Part shown: one piece after another, positions 56,774 to 64,000 of the stretch
Position numbering within the stretch: the stretch's first letter is position 1
How the letters are laid out: every line of letters begins with the position of its first letter
NCBI GenBank assembly: GCA_002296225.1
Contig: DBHR01000105.1
Span: 6,522 to 70,521 of the forward strand
Source: Acidobacteria bacterium UBA823
GTDB lineage: Bacteria; Acidobacteriota; Vicinamibacteria; Vicinamibacterales; UBA823
Reading direction: 5' to 3'
DNA: 64,000 nucleotides
Program-made: the position numbers and the translations under genes
Notes under the pieces: generated by a model
The model's database searches: none
What the model was told of the DNA's origin: nothing
What the model saw: only the letters and a program-made list of their open reading frames with translations

Positions 56774-58276
56774 TCACTCGCGCCGTGGCCGCATTAGCGG
56801 AAAGAGGATGACATCGCGGATCGAATGGCTGTCGGTTAGCAGCATCACCAAACGATCGATGCCAATCCCCTCCCCCGCGGTCGGAGGCAGGCCGTACTCG
56901 AGCGCACGCAGGTAGTCCTCGTCCATGGCATGCGCTTCTAGATCGCCCTTCTGCCGGTTCTGGCGCTGGGCTTCGAAACGACGCCGCTGCTCCGCTGGAT
57001 CGTTCAGCTCGCTAAAAGCGTTGGCAATCTCGAGCCCGCCAGCGTACAGTTCGAACCGCTCGACGGTTTCCGGGTCGTCGGCCCGCTGCTTCGACAGCGG
57101 CGAGATCTCTGTCGGATAGTCGTAGACGAACGTCGGCTGGATAAGCGCAGCTTCGCAGAGTGCCTCAAACAGAACCAGGACAATTTTGCCAGCGGGTGCA
57201 TCGAGCGGAATGTCGACTTCGAGCTGGCTTGCCAACTCTGCGACCGACTCGCGGACGCGGAGCGTGCCATCTTCGATGGTCCGACCGAGCCGCGCAGACG
57301 CCGCCTTTTGCACCGCACTCCGGAGGGACACGCGCGCGTAGGGCGCCGCAAACGAAATCTGGTGCGTACCAAAAGCAACCTCGTCCGAGCCCGTCGCGTG
57401 CCGCGCGACCTCCGATAGCATCTGCTCAGTCAAATCCATCAAATCCCGATAGTCGCTAAAGGCTTGGTAGAACTCCAGCATCGTGAATTCAGGATTGTGC
57501 TGCGTTGAAATCCCTTCATTCCGGAAGTTCCGGTTGATTTCGTAGACCCGTTCGATACCTCCCACCACTAGTCGCTTCAGGTAGAGTTCGGGCGCAATTC
57601 GAAGGTAAAGGTCAAGATCGAGCGCGTTGTGATGGGTCGTAAACGGTCGCGCCAAGGCGCCACCCGCGATGCTCTGCATCATCGGCGTCTCAACCTCCAG
57701 ATACTGACGCGCGTTCATAAAGTCCCGTAGCCCTGAGAGCACTCGGCTGCGTACTTCGAAGACGTGGCGGGCCTCAGGATTTACAATAAGGTCTAGGTAA
57801 CGCTGTCGGTATCGGATCTCAACATCGCTCAGCCCATGCCACTTTTCTGGAAGCGGACTCAAGCACTTCGCCAAAAACTCGATCCGCGATGCCCAAATGG
57901 TAAGTTCGTTGGTGCGCGTCCGGAAGAGCTTCCCCTCGACACCGACTAAGTCGCCGAGGTCGAGCAATTTAAACAGCGAAAAATCGTCTTCCGATAAGCT
58001 GTCCTTCCGTACGTAGACTTGAAGCCGCAGCCGTCCATCGGACAGTACAAGGAAATTCGCCTTGCCGAAGCTTCGGATACCGAGAATCCGCCCAGCTGTA
58101 GTCGTCTTGGGTTGGGCAGCCTCTAACGCGTCACCGGTCTGGGTACCGTGGCGGTCAATTAGCGCCGCGATTGTGTCAGTACAAGGAAAGGCGTGAGGGT
58201 AGAGCGCCCGTCCAAGACGGCCGACTTTCGCCATGTTGCTGCGTCGCTGCGCGAGTTGATCGGTTTCGTTCGTCAT
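56774..58276 (-). CDS. lysS: Lysyl-tRNA synthetase (class II)
   Basis: 500 residues. An N-terminal OB-fold anticodon domain (AGRILGIRSFGKANFLVLSD) and a class II catalytic core with RYRQRYLDLIVNPEAR, YLEVETPMMQSIAGGALARPF, NRNFRNEGISTQHNPEFTML and the C-terminal GEGIGIDRLVMLL. It charges tRNA-Lys. It lies between nusB and the LolC/E gene with 14- and 16-base gaps. Confidence 0.97.
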   Translation of the reverse strand: MTNETDQLAQRRSNMAKVGRLGRALYPHAFPCTDTIAALIDRHGTQTGDALEAAQPKTTTAGRILGIRSFGKANFLVLSDGRLRLQVYVRKDSLSEDDFSLFKLLDLGDLVGVEGKLFRTRTNELTIWASRIEFLAKCLSPLPEKWHGLSDVEIRYRQRYLDLIVNPEARHVFEVRSRVLSGLRDFMNARQYLEVETPMMQSIAGGALARPFTTHHNALDLDLYLRIAPELYLKRLVVGGIERVYEINRNFRNEGISTQHNPEFTMLEFYQAFSDYRDLMDLTEQMLSEVARHATGSDEVAFGTHQISFAAPYARVSLRSAVQKAASARLGRTIEDGTLRVRESVAELASQLEVDIPLDAPAGKIVLVLFEALCEAALIQPTFVYDYPTEISPLSKQRADDPETVERFELYAGGLEIANAFSELNDPAEQRRRFEAQRQNRQKGDLEAHAMDEDYLRALEYGLPPTAGEGIGIDRLVMLLTDSHSIRDVILFPLMRPRRE

Positions 58277-58292
58277 GACCCGTTACCTGGCC

Positions 58293-58778
58293 TCAACTAA
58301 CCGACGATCGGTTCTCGGCGTCGAGCCGCTGCCTGATGTCGTCGAGCACGCCATTAACGAACGCCACCGCTTTGTCGTCGCTGAACGTTCTGGCTAACTC
58401 GAGCGCTTCGTTGATCACAACCGCACGTGGTGTAAGCTCGTCCTCGCACCTATACAGAAACTCGAAGACCGCAATCCGTATAATCAGGCGGTCGACCACA
58501 GCCATACGTGACAGTCGCCAATGTTGAGAACTTCCCGTAATGAGTTGATCGATTTCCGTGAGGTGCGCAGCGGTACCTCGCGCCAGCCACGTGGCAAATT
58601 CTCGCTGTGGCGGGTCGGACTTCGGCCTATCGAAGGTCTCGAACGCGAGGTCTATCGGAATCTTGCCGATCTCGCTTTGATACAGCACCTGGAGCGCCGC
58701 TTCACGACTCTGATGCCGTGTCAGCGTAACTGGAACATCGGCTTCATCATGGCGGGCGCCGCGCCGCGCGATGCTCAC
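58293..58778 (-). CDS. nusB: Transcription antitermination factor NusB
   Basis: 161 residues. RHQSREAALQVLYQSEIG at the N-terminus and VVINEALELARTFSDDKAVAFVNGVLDDI at the C-terminus are diagnostic. It binds boxA RNA with S10 in rRNA transcription. No closer in-frame ATG exists; the GTG at 58778 overlaps the ribH stop (GTGA), giving a slightly long N-terminus, and is supported by the coupling. Confidence 0.93.
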   Translation of the reverse strand: MSIARRGARHDEADVPVTLTRHQSREAALQVLYQSEIGKIPIDLAFETFDRPKSDPPQREFATWLARGTAAHLTEIDQLITGSSQHWRLSRMAVVDRLIIRIAVFEFLYRCEDELTPRAVVINEALELARTFSDDKAVAFVNGVLDDIRQRLDAENRSSVS

Positions 58779-59287
58779 CCGCTCTCCCCCGTCGGTTCAC
58801 CCCGAGTGAGCCCGCGGCACACAGTTGCTAGCTCGACAGCGGCCATGGCCGCCTCCCATCCTTTACACGAACGAAAATCCGATGAACTATCGCCAGCACG
58901 TGCTATCGCCTCATCGATCGAGTTTGTGGTTAAAACACCGAACGCCATCGGAATCCCTGTCTCAGCTGACGCAGTCGTGATACCGTGCGCCACCGCCGAA
59001 GCAATGAATTCAAAGTGCAGGGTTTCACCTTTAATAACGCATCCTAGGCAGACGATCGCATCGAATCGACCAGTTTCCGCCGCGTGGCGGGCGGCCAAAG
59101 TTATCTCGAACGTTCCCGGAACTGCGAATACTTCCACGGCCTCGTCGGCTACGCCGGCCTCCCGGAGTGCTGCGACCGCACCTTGTTGTAACCGATGCGT
59201 CACGTCGTGGTGGTACCGCGACACGACCAACGCTACGTGAAGCCCACGCGCATCTGGTAGAACTGAGGAATCGAACGGACGGGTCAC
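58775..59287 (-). CDS. ribH: 6,7-dimethyl-8-ribityllumazine synthase
   Basis: 170 residues. RibH makes the riboflavin precursor lumazine. ALVVSRYHHDVTHRLQQGA, VFAVPGTFEITLAARHAAE, CLGCVIKGETLHFEFIASA and PMAFGVLTTNSIDEAIARAG carry the family residues. Start is GTG at 59287. ribH-nusB is a frequent order; other rib genes are not in the window. Confidence 0.95.
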   Translation of the reverse strand: MTRPFDSSVLPDARGLHVALVVSRYHHDVTHRLQQGAVAALREAGVADEAVEVFAVPGTFEITLAARHAAETGRFDAIVCLGCVIKGETLHFEFIASAVAHGITTASAETGIPMAFGVLTTNSIDEAIARAGDSSSDFRSCKGWEAAMAAVELATVCRGLTRGEPTGESG

Positions 59288-59299
59288 TGGTGGGCGACC

Positions 59300-60082
59300 T
59301 CACGCACCCTTGAAGACCGGTTTGCGCTTTTCCAGAAACGCGCGAGTCCCTTCCCGCATATCCTCGGTCGACACAACCAACCCGAACAACGAGGCCTCAT
59401 GGACCGCTGCCTGCGCAAGGGGCATCTCCAGCCCGTCATTAACTGCCGCGATTATCGCGCGCACGGCGGTCGGCGCCTTGGTGGCCAATACGGCCGCCAG
59501 CGCCAAGGCCTCGGTCATGAGTTCAGCGTCCGGAATGACTCGGTTGACCAGGCCTATTCGGTAAGCCTCCTCAGCATCGATGTGGGCTCCTGTCAGAAGC
59601 AACTCCAGTGCCCGCCCTTTACCGACCAGTCGAGGAAGACGCTGCGACCCGGCGTAGCCGGGGATGATGCCAAGATTAATCTCCGGTTGGCCGAGCTTCG
59701 CAGAGTCCGCGGCCAGGCGGATGGTGCACGCCATTGCGAGCTCACACCCTCCGCCAAGAGCGTAGCCATTGATCGCGGCAATGACTGGCTTACCCAGACG
59801 CTCAATCCGATCGAGCAATGCTTGTCCGCGCTGCGCGTGCAAGCTGCCACTCACTGGCGTCTGCTCCGCGAGCTCGTTAATGTCAGCGCCTGCCACGAAT
59901 GCCTTCTCACCGACCCCCGTCAGCACGACGCAGCGGATGGACTCATCGCTAGCCACCTCCGTCATGACCTGACTCAGCTCGCTAATCGTCCGACGATTGA
60001 GCGCATTCAACGCTTTCGGGCGATTGATCGTGACGATAATGATGGCATTTTCACGCGCCACCTTGATGTTCTCAAAAGTCAT
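59300..60082 (-). CDS. Enoyl-CoA hydratase/isomerase (crotonase family)
   Basis: 260 residues. KALNALNRRTISEL, FVAGADINELAE, GYALGGGCELAMAC and LGQPEINLGIIPGYAGSQRL contain the oxyanion-hole glycines and both catalytic glutamates, so it should be a hydratase. It probably takes part in fatty acid or 3-hydroxybutyrate metabolism. ATG at 60082 has GAGG 8 bases upstream. It lies 13 bases before ribH. Confidence 0.9.
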   Translation of the reverse strand: MTFENIKVARENAIIIVTINRPKALNALNRRTISELSQVMTEVASDESIRCVVLTGVGEKAFVAGADINELAEQTPVSGSLHAQRGQALLDRIERLGKPVIAAINGYALGGGCELAMACTIRLAADSAKLGQPEINLGIIPGYAGSQRLPRLVGKGRALELLLTGAHIDAEEAYRIGLVNRVIPDAELMTEALALAAVLATKAPTAVRAIIAAVNDGLEMPLAQAAVHEASLFGLVVSTEDMREGTRAFLEKRKPVFKGA

Positions 60083-60160
60083 ACCCGTTCCTCGCCGCCT
60101 CGTGCGGCCGAAATGCAATCCGAGCGAGCCTCGTCACGAGCGGAAAAACACGATCGAGCG

Positions 60161-60625
60161 TCACGGGAGCCGTTCGGTGAAGGTCGGCGCGGCGTGGCCC
60201 GCGGGTCGCGCGGCATGCACTCGACTCAACCCAATTATACTCCACGCCCACGCAGCCCCCACGACGACCGCAGCTGCGATGCCGTCAACAACAAGATCCA
60301 TAATCTCTGGCGTGCGGCCCGGCACGAAAGACTGATGCCACTCATCTGAAACGCCGTAGGCGATCGTGAGAGCGACTGCTCCAAGCGCCGTCCTGGGTTT
60401 GACGCCTGTCCACTGTGCGCCCGCGAACGCGCGCAGCACAAGCCCCCCGAGTAGACCATAAACCGCACCGTGCACCAGTTTATCCGGCACAACGAACGCA
60501 ATGGACGGTATGGCTGAAACCGGCAATGACGACGAGACGAAAATCGCCGCCATGTGCGCCCAGGCTGGACCCCACACCCACCAGCGCAACACGGGCTCGC
60601 GGGCCAAGGCATTCTTAGACATCAT
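60161..60625 (-). CDS. VanZ-like membrane protein
   Basis: 154 residues with about four membrane segments (AHMAAIFVSSSLPVSA, GAVYGLLGGLVLRAF, GAVALTIAYGVSDEWHQSF, LVVDGIAAAVVVGAAWAW). The GVSDEWHQSFVPGR and DLVVDGIAA motifs are those of VanZ-like proteins. The family's function is unsettled; one member gives teicoplanin tolerance. Two adjacent ATGs (60625, 60622) are possible starts. Confidence 0.82.
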   Translation of the reverse strand: MMSKNALAREPVLRWWVWGPAWAHMAAIFVSSSLPVSAIPSIAFVVPDKLVHGAVYGLLGGLVLRAFAGAQWTGVKPRTALGAVALTIAYGVSDEWHQSFVPGRTPEIMDLVVDGIAAAVVVGAAWAWSIIGLSRVHAARPAGHAAPTFTERLP

Positions 60626-60643
60626 CCGTCGACCTCCCGACGC

Positions 60644-60814
60644 TCACAACGGGAATGGGTACATGAGCCAGCCTAGGCCGAAACCGGTAAGCACGAACGC
60701 TACGAACAGCAACGCTCCAAAGCGGAGCTGTTCGCGTGGGTCATCTCGCATCAACGCGGCAAAAACCACTGACACGAATCCCGAAAAAAGCATCATTAGG
60801 AAGAAATGACTCAT
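60644..60814 (-). CDS. Small two-helix membrane protein (56 residues)
   Basis: ATG at 60814 to TGA at 60644. The protein starts MSHFFLMMLFSGFVSVVFA (membrane segment 1), then a charged turn MRDDPREQLRFG, then a second segment ALLFVAFVLTGFGLGWLMY. The length, clean amphipathic layout and position 24 bases after one membrane gene and 19 bases before the VanZ-like gene argue that it is real. No family recognised. Confidence 0.65.
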   Translation of the reverse strand: MSHFFLMMLFSGFVSVVFAALMRDDPREQLRFGALLFVAFVLTGFGLGWLMYPFPL

Positions 60815-60838
60815 CGTGCGTCCCGCGATGTCGCGTTC

Positions 60839-61255
60839 CTACTTCCTGGCAAGCGCGACGTCATAAGCGTCGATCACCACCAACATATTGAGCAGCCCCG
60901 CAACGATCAGGAAAGAATTTCCGTACTCATAGGTAGCCACGACCGCATCGCCCGCGCCTAGGTCCACCGCGCGCGCCAGTAGATAGACCGCACCGACCCC
61001 GACGTTTGCAAGTGACGCAAGGAAAACCAGCGGCTCGGACGGCTCAAACGGAAAAATACGCCCGCCGAGCCAAAGCCCAATCATAAACATCAGTGGCAAT
61101 GTGACGAGAAATATAAAGCCTTGGCGGACCCGGCCCAGCCACAGGTGCCCGACTCCGGGGACGGCCCACGCCGCCAAGGAAATCAACGCGGCCCGGCTGG
61201 TGTCGCTCACAGGCAAACTCGGTTGCTCGCGAGATCGGCGTGAGTATTTCACCAT
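60839..61255 (-). CDS. Membrane protein of unknown function (DUF6677-like)
   Basis: 138 residues. A basic cytoplasmic N-terminus is followed by four hydrophobic segments, the first with AALISLAAWAVPGVGHLWLGRVRQG (quoted in part: AWAVPGVGHLWLG), which resembles the TM2/DUF6677-type 'PGxGhxxxG' turn. It may have a structural or lipid-related role; function unknown. I chose ATG at 61255 over upstream in-frame codons that would give a very basic tail. Confidence 0.6.
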   Translation of the reverse strand: MVKYSRRSREQPSLPVSDTSRAALISLAAWAVPGVGHLWLGRVRQGFIFLVTLPLMFMIGLWLGGRIFPFEPSEPLVFLASLANVGVGAVYLLARAVDLGAGDAVVATYEYGNSFLIVAGLLNMLVVIDAYDVALARK

Positions 61256-61434
61256 GGCACTAACGACGTTCGAGCGCCGCCGCAGATACACCGCTCTGCG
61301 CGACCGCTCGGCAGCGCGCCGAACTGCCGCCTCGGCTCTTCCAAGCCTCACCTCTTTCCGCGCACATCGTCATGAGTGTTCGACTCGCACGATAGCACAC
61401 GCCTCAACCGCCTGAGAACGGTCGCCTGCGCGCG

Positions 61435-62346
61435 CTAGAGCTCCTCGAAATGCGTTAGCCGCTTGAATTCCGAGAACCGCTGCATGATCTCGTCGCGCGT
61501 AACGGACAGTAACCGCTCAAGGCCGAACGCCTCGACCGAAAACGACGCCATGGTACTGCCGGCGATTACGGCACGGGCCAGCGCCTCGTCATTGACGTCC
61601 GAACAACCCGCCAGATATCCAAGAAATCCGCCACCGAACGTGTCTCCGGCGCCCGTCGGATCGCAGACGCTTTCGAGCGGCAACCCAGGCACCGCGAAAA
61701 ATCCGTTGGGGCGGGTCATGAGCACGCCGTGCTCACCGCGCTTGATGATGAGCAGCTTCGGGCCCATCGCCTGAATTATCCGGGCCGCCTTGACAAGGTT
61801 CGACTCCCCGCTCAACTGCCTAGCCTCGGCGTCATTGATGACCAACCCATCAACCCGAGACAGAACGAGACGAAGCTCGTCTGGGGTCCCCTCAATCCAA
61901 TAGTTCATCGTGTCAGCTACACTAAACTGTGGCGACTCCACCTGACCGAGGACCTCAAGTTGTAGCGTAGGATGGATATTGCCAAGGAACACAAAAGGCG
62001 ACGCGCAATATGTCGGTGGAATGGCCGGCCGGAAGGCTTCAAACACGTTTAGGTGCGTGTAAATCGTTTCGCGATCATCCAAGTTGTCCTTGTATCTGCC
62101 TTTCCAGCGAAACGTTTCACCCGACACCCGCTGCAGTCCTGCCAAATCGATGCGCCGGTTTTGGAAGATCTTCATCCGCTCATCGTCGAAGTCATCGCCG
62201 ACGACCGCTACCACGCGTACGTTCGTGAAATGGGCTGCGGCAATCGCGAAATAGGTCGCCGCTCCTCCTACGACGCGCGACACCGACCCGAACGGTGTTT
62301 CGATCGAATCGAGCGCCACCGACCCAACAACGAGAACGGGCTGCAT
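61435..62346 (-). CDS. PfkB-family carbohydrate/nucleoside kinase
   Basis: 303 residues. The ribokinase fold is shown by VVGSVALDSIETPFG, VGGAATYFAIAAAHF, and the catalytic-base motif DPTGAGDTFGGGFLGYL. The substrate could be ribose, a nucleoside or a related sugar. Next to mtnP, a role in nucleoside or methylthioribose salvage is plausible but unproven. ATG at 62346 chosen; 62 bases separate it from mtnP. Confidence 0.85.
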   Translation of the reverse strand: MQPVLVVGSVALDSIETPFGSVSRVVGGAATYFAIAAAHFTNVRVVAVVGDDFDDERMKIFQNRRIDLAGLQRVSGETFRWKGRYKDNLDDRETIYTHLNVFEAFRPAIPPTYCASPFVFLGNIHPTLQLEVLGQVESPQFSVADTMNYWIEGTPDELRLVLSRVDGLVINDAEARQLSGESNLVKAARIIQAMGPKLLIIKRGEHGVLMTRPNGFFAVPGLPLESVCDPTGAGDTFGGGFLGYLAGCSDVNDEALARAVIAGSTMASFSVEAFGLERLLSVTRDEIMQRFSEFKRLTHFEEL

Positions 62347-62408
62347 ATGTGGAGGCCTCTCAATCACTCAGGATGGAATCGGTCCGCCGTCGGAAGCCGC
62401 CACCCAAA

Positions 62409-63272
62409 TCAGGATTTCAGCCACCTGCCGATGATCGGCTCGAGCTCCGTGCGCGTAACAGCGGGCACGGCGTCCCGCTGCGTGATGATCGCCATGTCCA
62501 AAGCCGAGCCACACTCACAGACCCGAGACTGCGGCAGCCCGGCCACAACGTCACTTATAATCCGTTGCGCCGTCGCCGCATTCTGCGTGAGATTGACGAC
62601 GATCATCTCGACCGTCACCTCATCGTGTGATGGATGCCAGCAGTCGTAATCGGTAACCAGCGCCAGCGTCGCGTAGCAGACCTCGGCCTCGCGGGCGAGC
62701 TTGGCCTCCTGCAAATTCGTCATACCGATGATGTCCATGCCCCAAGATTGATAAAGCTTGGACTCGGCCAACGTCGAGAATTGCGGCCCCTCCATGCAGA
62801 CATAGGTGCCGCCGCGGTGCACTCGCACGCCAACGGCCGTTGCCACTTCGAACGCCGAGGCACTCAGTTGCGGGCACAGCGGACGAGCGAATCCGACGTG
62901 TGCCACGATCCCTCGGCCGAAAAATGTGCTGATCCGACCAGATGTTCGATCGAGAAATTGATCCGGCACGACGATATCCAGCGGTCGATACTGCTCCTGC
63001 AAACTGCCAACCGCAGAGGCCGAGAGAATCCACTCGACACCGAGCTTTTTGAAACCGAAGATGTTTGCCCGAAAATTAAGGTCCGAGGGTAGCAGTCGGT
63101 GCTCCACGCCGTGCCGCGCGAGAAACGCCACCCGGCGCCCACGTAAGGTCCCAGTCACATAGGGTCCGGACGGGTCGCCGAAGGGAGTCTTGACAACAAC
63201 CTCTTTGCGGTCCGTTACCTCGACCATGTCGTACAGCCCGCTGCCGCCGATGATGCCAATCTGAATGGTCAT
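62409..63272 (-). CDS. mtnP: S-methyl-5'-thioadenosine phosphorylase
   Basis: 287 residues. MtnP splits methylthioadenosine to adenine and methylthioribose 1-phosphate. IGIIGGSGLYDM, FLARHGVEHRLLPSDLNFRAN, VCMEGPQFSTLAES, GMTNLQEAKLAREAEVCYA and VTDYDCWHPSHDEV are typical of the MTAP/PNP family. The last motif is MTA-phosphorylase-like. Start ATG at 63272 overlaps the mce stop (ATGA). Confidence 0.93.
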   Translation of the reverse strand: MTIQIGIIGGSGLYDMVEVTDRKEVVVKTPFGDPSGPYVTGTLRGRRVAFLARHGVEHRLLPSDLNFRANIFGFKKLGVEWILSASAVGSLQEQYRPLDIVVPDQFLDRTSGRISTFFGRGIVAHVGFARPLCPQLSASAFEVATAVGVRVHRGGTYVCMEGPQFSTLAESKLYQSWGMDIIGMTNLQEAKLAREAEVCYATLALVTDYDCWHPSHDEVTVEMIVVNLTQNAATAQRIISDVVAGLPQSRVCECGSALDMAIITQRDAVPAVTRTELEPIIGRWLKS

Positions 63273-63679
63273 GAGGTTGGGTTGGATTGCTTCAATTCGA
63301 CGAGCACGCCGTGGGCGCTCGCAGGGTGGACGAACGCGATACGAGATCCACCAACACCGACACGGGGAGACTCGTCGACGAGCTTGACACCGTGTGCCCG
63401 AAGCCGCTCCAGCGTCGCGGCGAGATCGTCAACCGCCAGCGTGATGTGATGAAGGCCTGGCCCACGCCGATCCAGAAATCTGGCGACCGGAGAAGCAGGG
63501 TCGGTGGACTCGAGGAACTCCAGCGAAGCGCCACCGGTGGCGACCTCGGTAACGCGAACCCGCTGACCAGCAACCGCCTCTGCGGACGAGACCTCCAGCC
63601 CTAAAGCATCTCGAAAGAATTGAAGCGCCCGGTCAAGGTCTTGGACGACGATACCAACGTGATCTAAAGTCGCTTTCAT
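63269..63679 (-). CDS. mce: Methylmalonyl-CoA epimerase
   Basis: 136 residues. A vicinal-oxygen-chelate fold: LDHVGIVVQDLDRALQFF, FLESTDPASPVARFL, GPGLHHITLAVDDLAATL and HGVLVELKQ hold the metal His and Glu. It converts (S)- to (R)-methylmalonyl-CoA between propionyl-CoA carboxylase and the B12 mutase. It lies 12 bases downstream of meaB. Confidence 0.94.
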   Translation of the reverse strand: MKATLDHVGIVVQDLDRALQFFRDALGLEVSSAEAVAGQRVRVTEVATGGASLEFLESTDPASPVARFLDRRGPGLHHITLAVDDLAATLERLRAHGVKLVDESPRVGVGGSRIAFVHPASAHGVLVELKQSNPTS

Positions 63680-63691
63680 CTCGGCGAGTTA

Positions 63692-64000
63692 TCAGGGCTT
63701 TGAGTCAGCGTTGCGTCGAGCCAGCGTGCGGGCCACAATCACATCAGCGGCGGAGTACGGGTCTAGCTCCCGCTGTGCGAGCCGCGCCGATACGTCGTCG
63801 AGCTCTCGAGAACCCACGACCTGTTCAACGTGCCGCCAGAACGCCTCACCGAGCAGGCGGCGGAGCTCTCCCGCCTCTCGGCGATGTCGCCGCTCACGCT
63901 GCAAGTCGTCCTCACGCTCGCGGAATCCCTCGAGCGCCGCTACGAGCTCGCACACGCCATCTCCGGTGGTCGCCTGCGTCTTCACGATAGGCGGCCGCCG
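63692..64000 (-). CDS. meaB: Methylmalonyl-CoA mutase-associated GTPase MeaB (C-terminal part)
   Basis: Open at the right edge, so only about 102 C-terminal residues are present. RPPIVKTQATTGDGVCELVAALEG followed by a charged helix (quoted in part: VKTQATTGDGVCELVAAL) and ELRRLLGEAFWRHVEQVV match the MeaB/ArgK GTPase C-terminal dimer region. MeaB protects and reloads methylmalonyl-CoA mutase with B12. With mce it points to a propionate/methylmalonyl pathway running to the right of the window. Confidence 0.75.
   Translation of the reverse strand, partial: RRPPIVKTQATTGDGVCELVAALEGFREREDDLQRERRHRREAGELRRLLGEAFWRHVEQVVGSRELDDVSARLAQRELDPYSAADVIVARTLARRNADSKP

Noticed and set aside
59399..60349. 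A 316-codon plus-strand open frame
   Set aside because: It lies antisense to the enoyl-CoA hydratase and VanZ-like genes, has no recognisable family sequence and looks like a codon-bias shadow.
1..64000. CRISPR arrays, insertion sequences, phage genes, tRNA and rRNA
   Set aside because: No spaced repeats, transposase or integrase frames were seen, and reading the intergenic gaps gave no cloverleaf or rRNA-like sequence. A covariance-model search would be needed to rule out small RNAs.

Overview
The window is a gene-dense (about 58 genes, no gap over 250 bases), moderately GC-rich chromosomal segment from a Gram-negative bacterium. Didermy is shown by lipid A genes (fabZ-lpxA, lpxI), bamA, ompH/skp, lptE, lolD and lolC/E. 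The futalosine menaquinone pathway, a bacillithiol gene (bshC), PEGA-domain and zinc-ribbon Ser/Thr kinase-like proteins, and ETF/ETF-quinone oxidoreductase beside type II fatty acid synthesis together suggest an Acidobacteriota member, perhaps Vicinamibacteria-like. This assignment is inference: there is no rRNA in the window. I saw no mobile element, phage gene, CRISPR array, tRNA or rRNA; this is core chromosome with a few unusual proteins.

Layout. 1-7.4 kb, minus strand: a PEGA-domain pseudokinase overlaps carA, followed by carB and a tungstate-binding-type lipoprotein cut by the left edge. 7.5-12.9 kb, plus strand: bshC, xdhC-like, hrcA-grpE-dnaJ. 12.9-14.7 kb: rsmE and a Ser/Thr kinase gene diverge from a 100-base region with -10 boxes almost touching both start codons. 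14.8-20 kb, plus strand: ilvE, recX, alaS, an S4-domain protein and rpsT. From 20 kb to the right edge everything is on the minus strand, in long runs with 4-base stop/start overlaps: holA, lptE, leuS; then rpmF-plsX-fabD-fabG-acpP-fabF-etfB-etfA-ETF-QO-acyltransferase-HDAC-like; dgt, deoB, miaA, a TonB-like protein; the menaquinone block menG-ubiX-ubiA-mqnF-mqnC-mqnA-mqnE-like; the envelope block gfo/idh-lpxI-fabZ:lpxA-ompH-bamA; clpC, lolD, lolC/E, lysS, nusB, ribH, an enoyl-CoA hydratase, VanZ-like and other small membrane proteins; and finally PfkB kinase, mtnP, mce and the C-terminal end of meaB. Listed this way the minus-strand genes run from left to right; transcription runs from right to left.

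How the genes fit together. The menaquinone block encodes chorismate dehydratase (MqnA), the cyclising radical SAM enzyme (MqnC), a probable aminodeoxyfutalosine deaminase (MqnF), and late-step prenyltransferase, flavin prenyltransferase and methyltransferase. It directly follows the lipid A/outer-membrane block with overlapping genes, so quinone and envelope synthesis may share transcripts. The electron-transfer flavoprotein and its quinone oxidoreductase would deliver acyl-CoA electrons to that menaquinone. 

The most unusual item is the gene at 44691-45599. It resembles aminofutalosine synthase (MqnE) at both ends but has lost the CxxxCxxC cluster that makes MqnE a radical SAM enzyme, yet it is an intact frame overlapping mqnA. 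Other points of interest are a FabZ-LpxA fusion without lpxD in its usual place, the pseudokinase translationally coupled to carA, an acidic-linker TonB-like protein without ExbB/ExbD, and a candidate leaderless divergent promoter pair.
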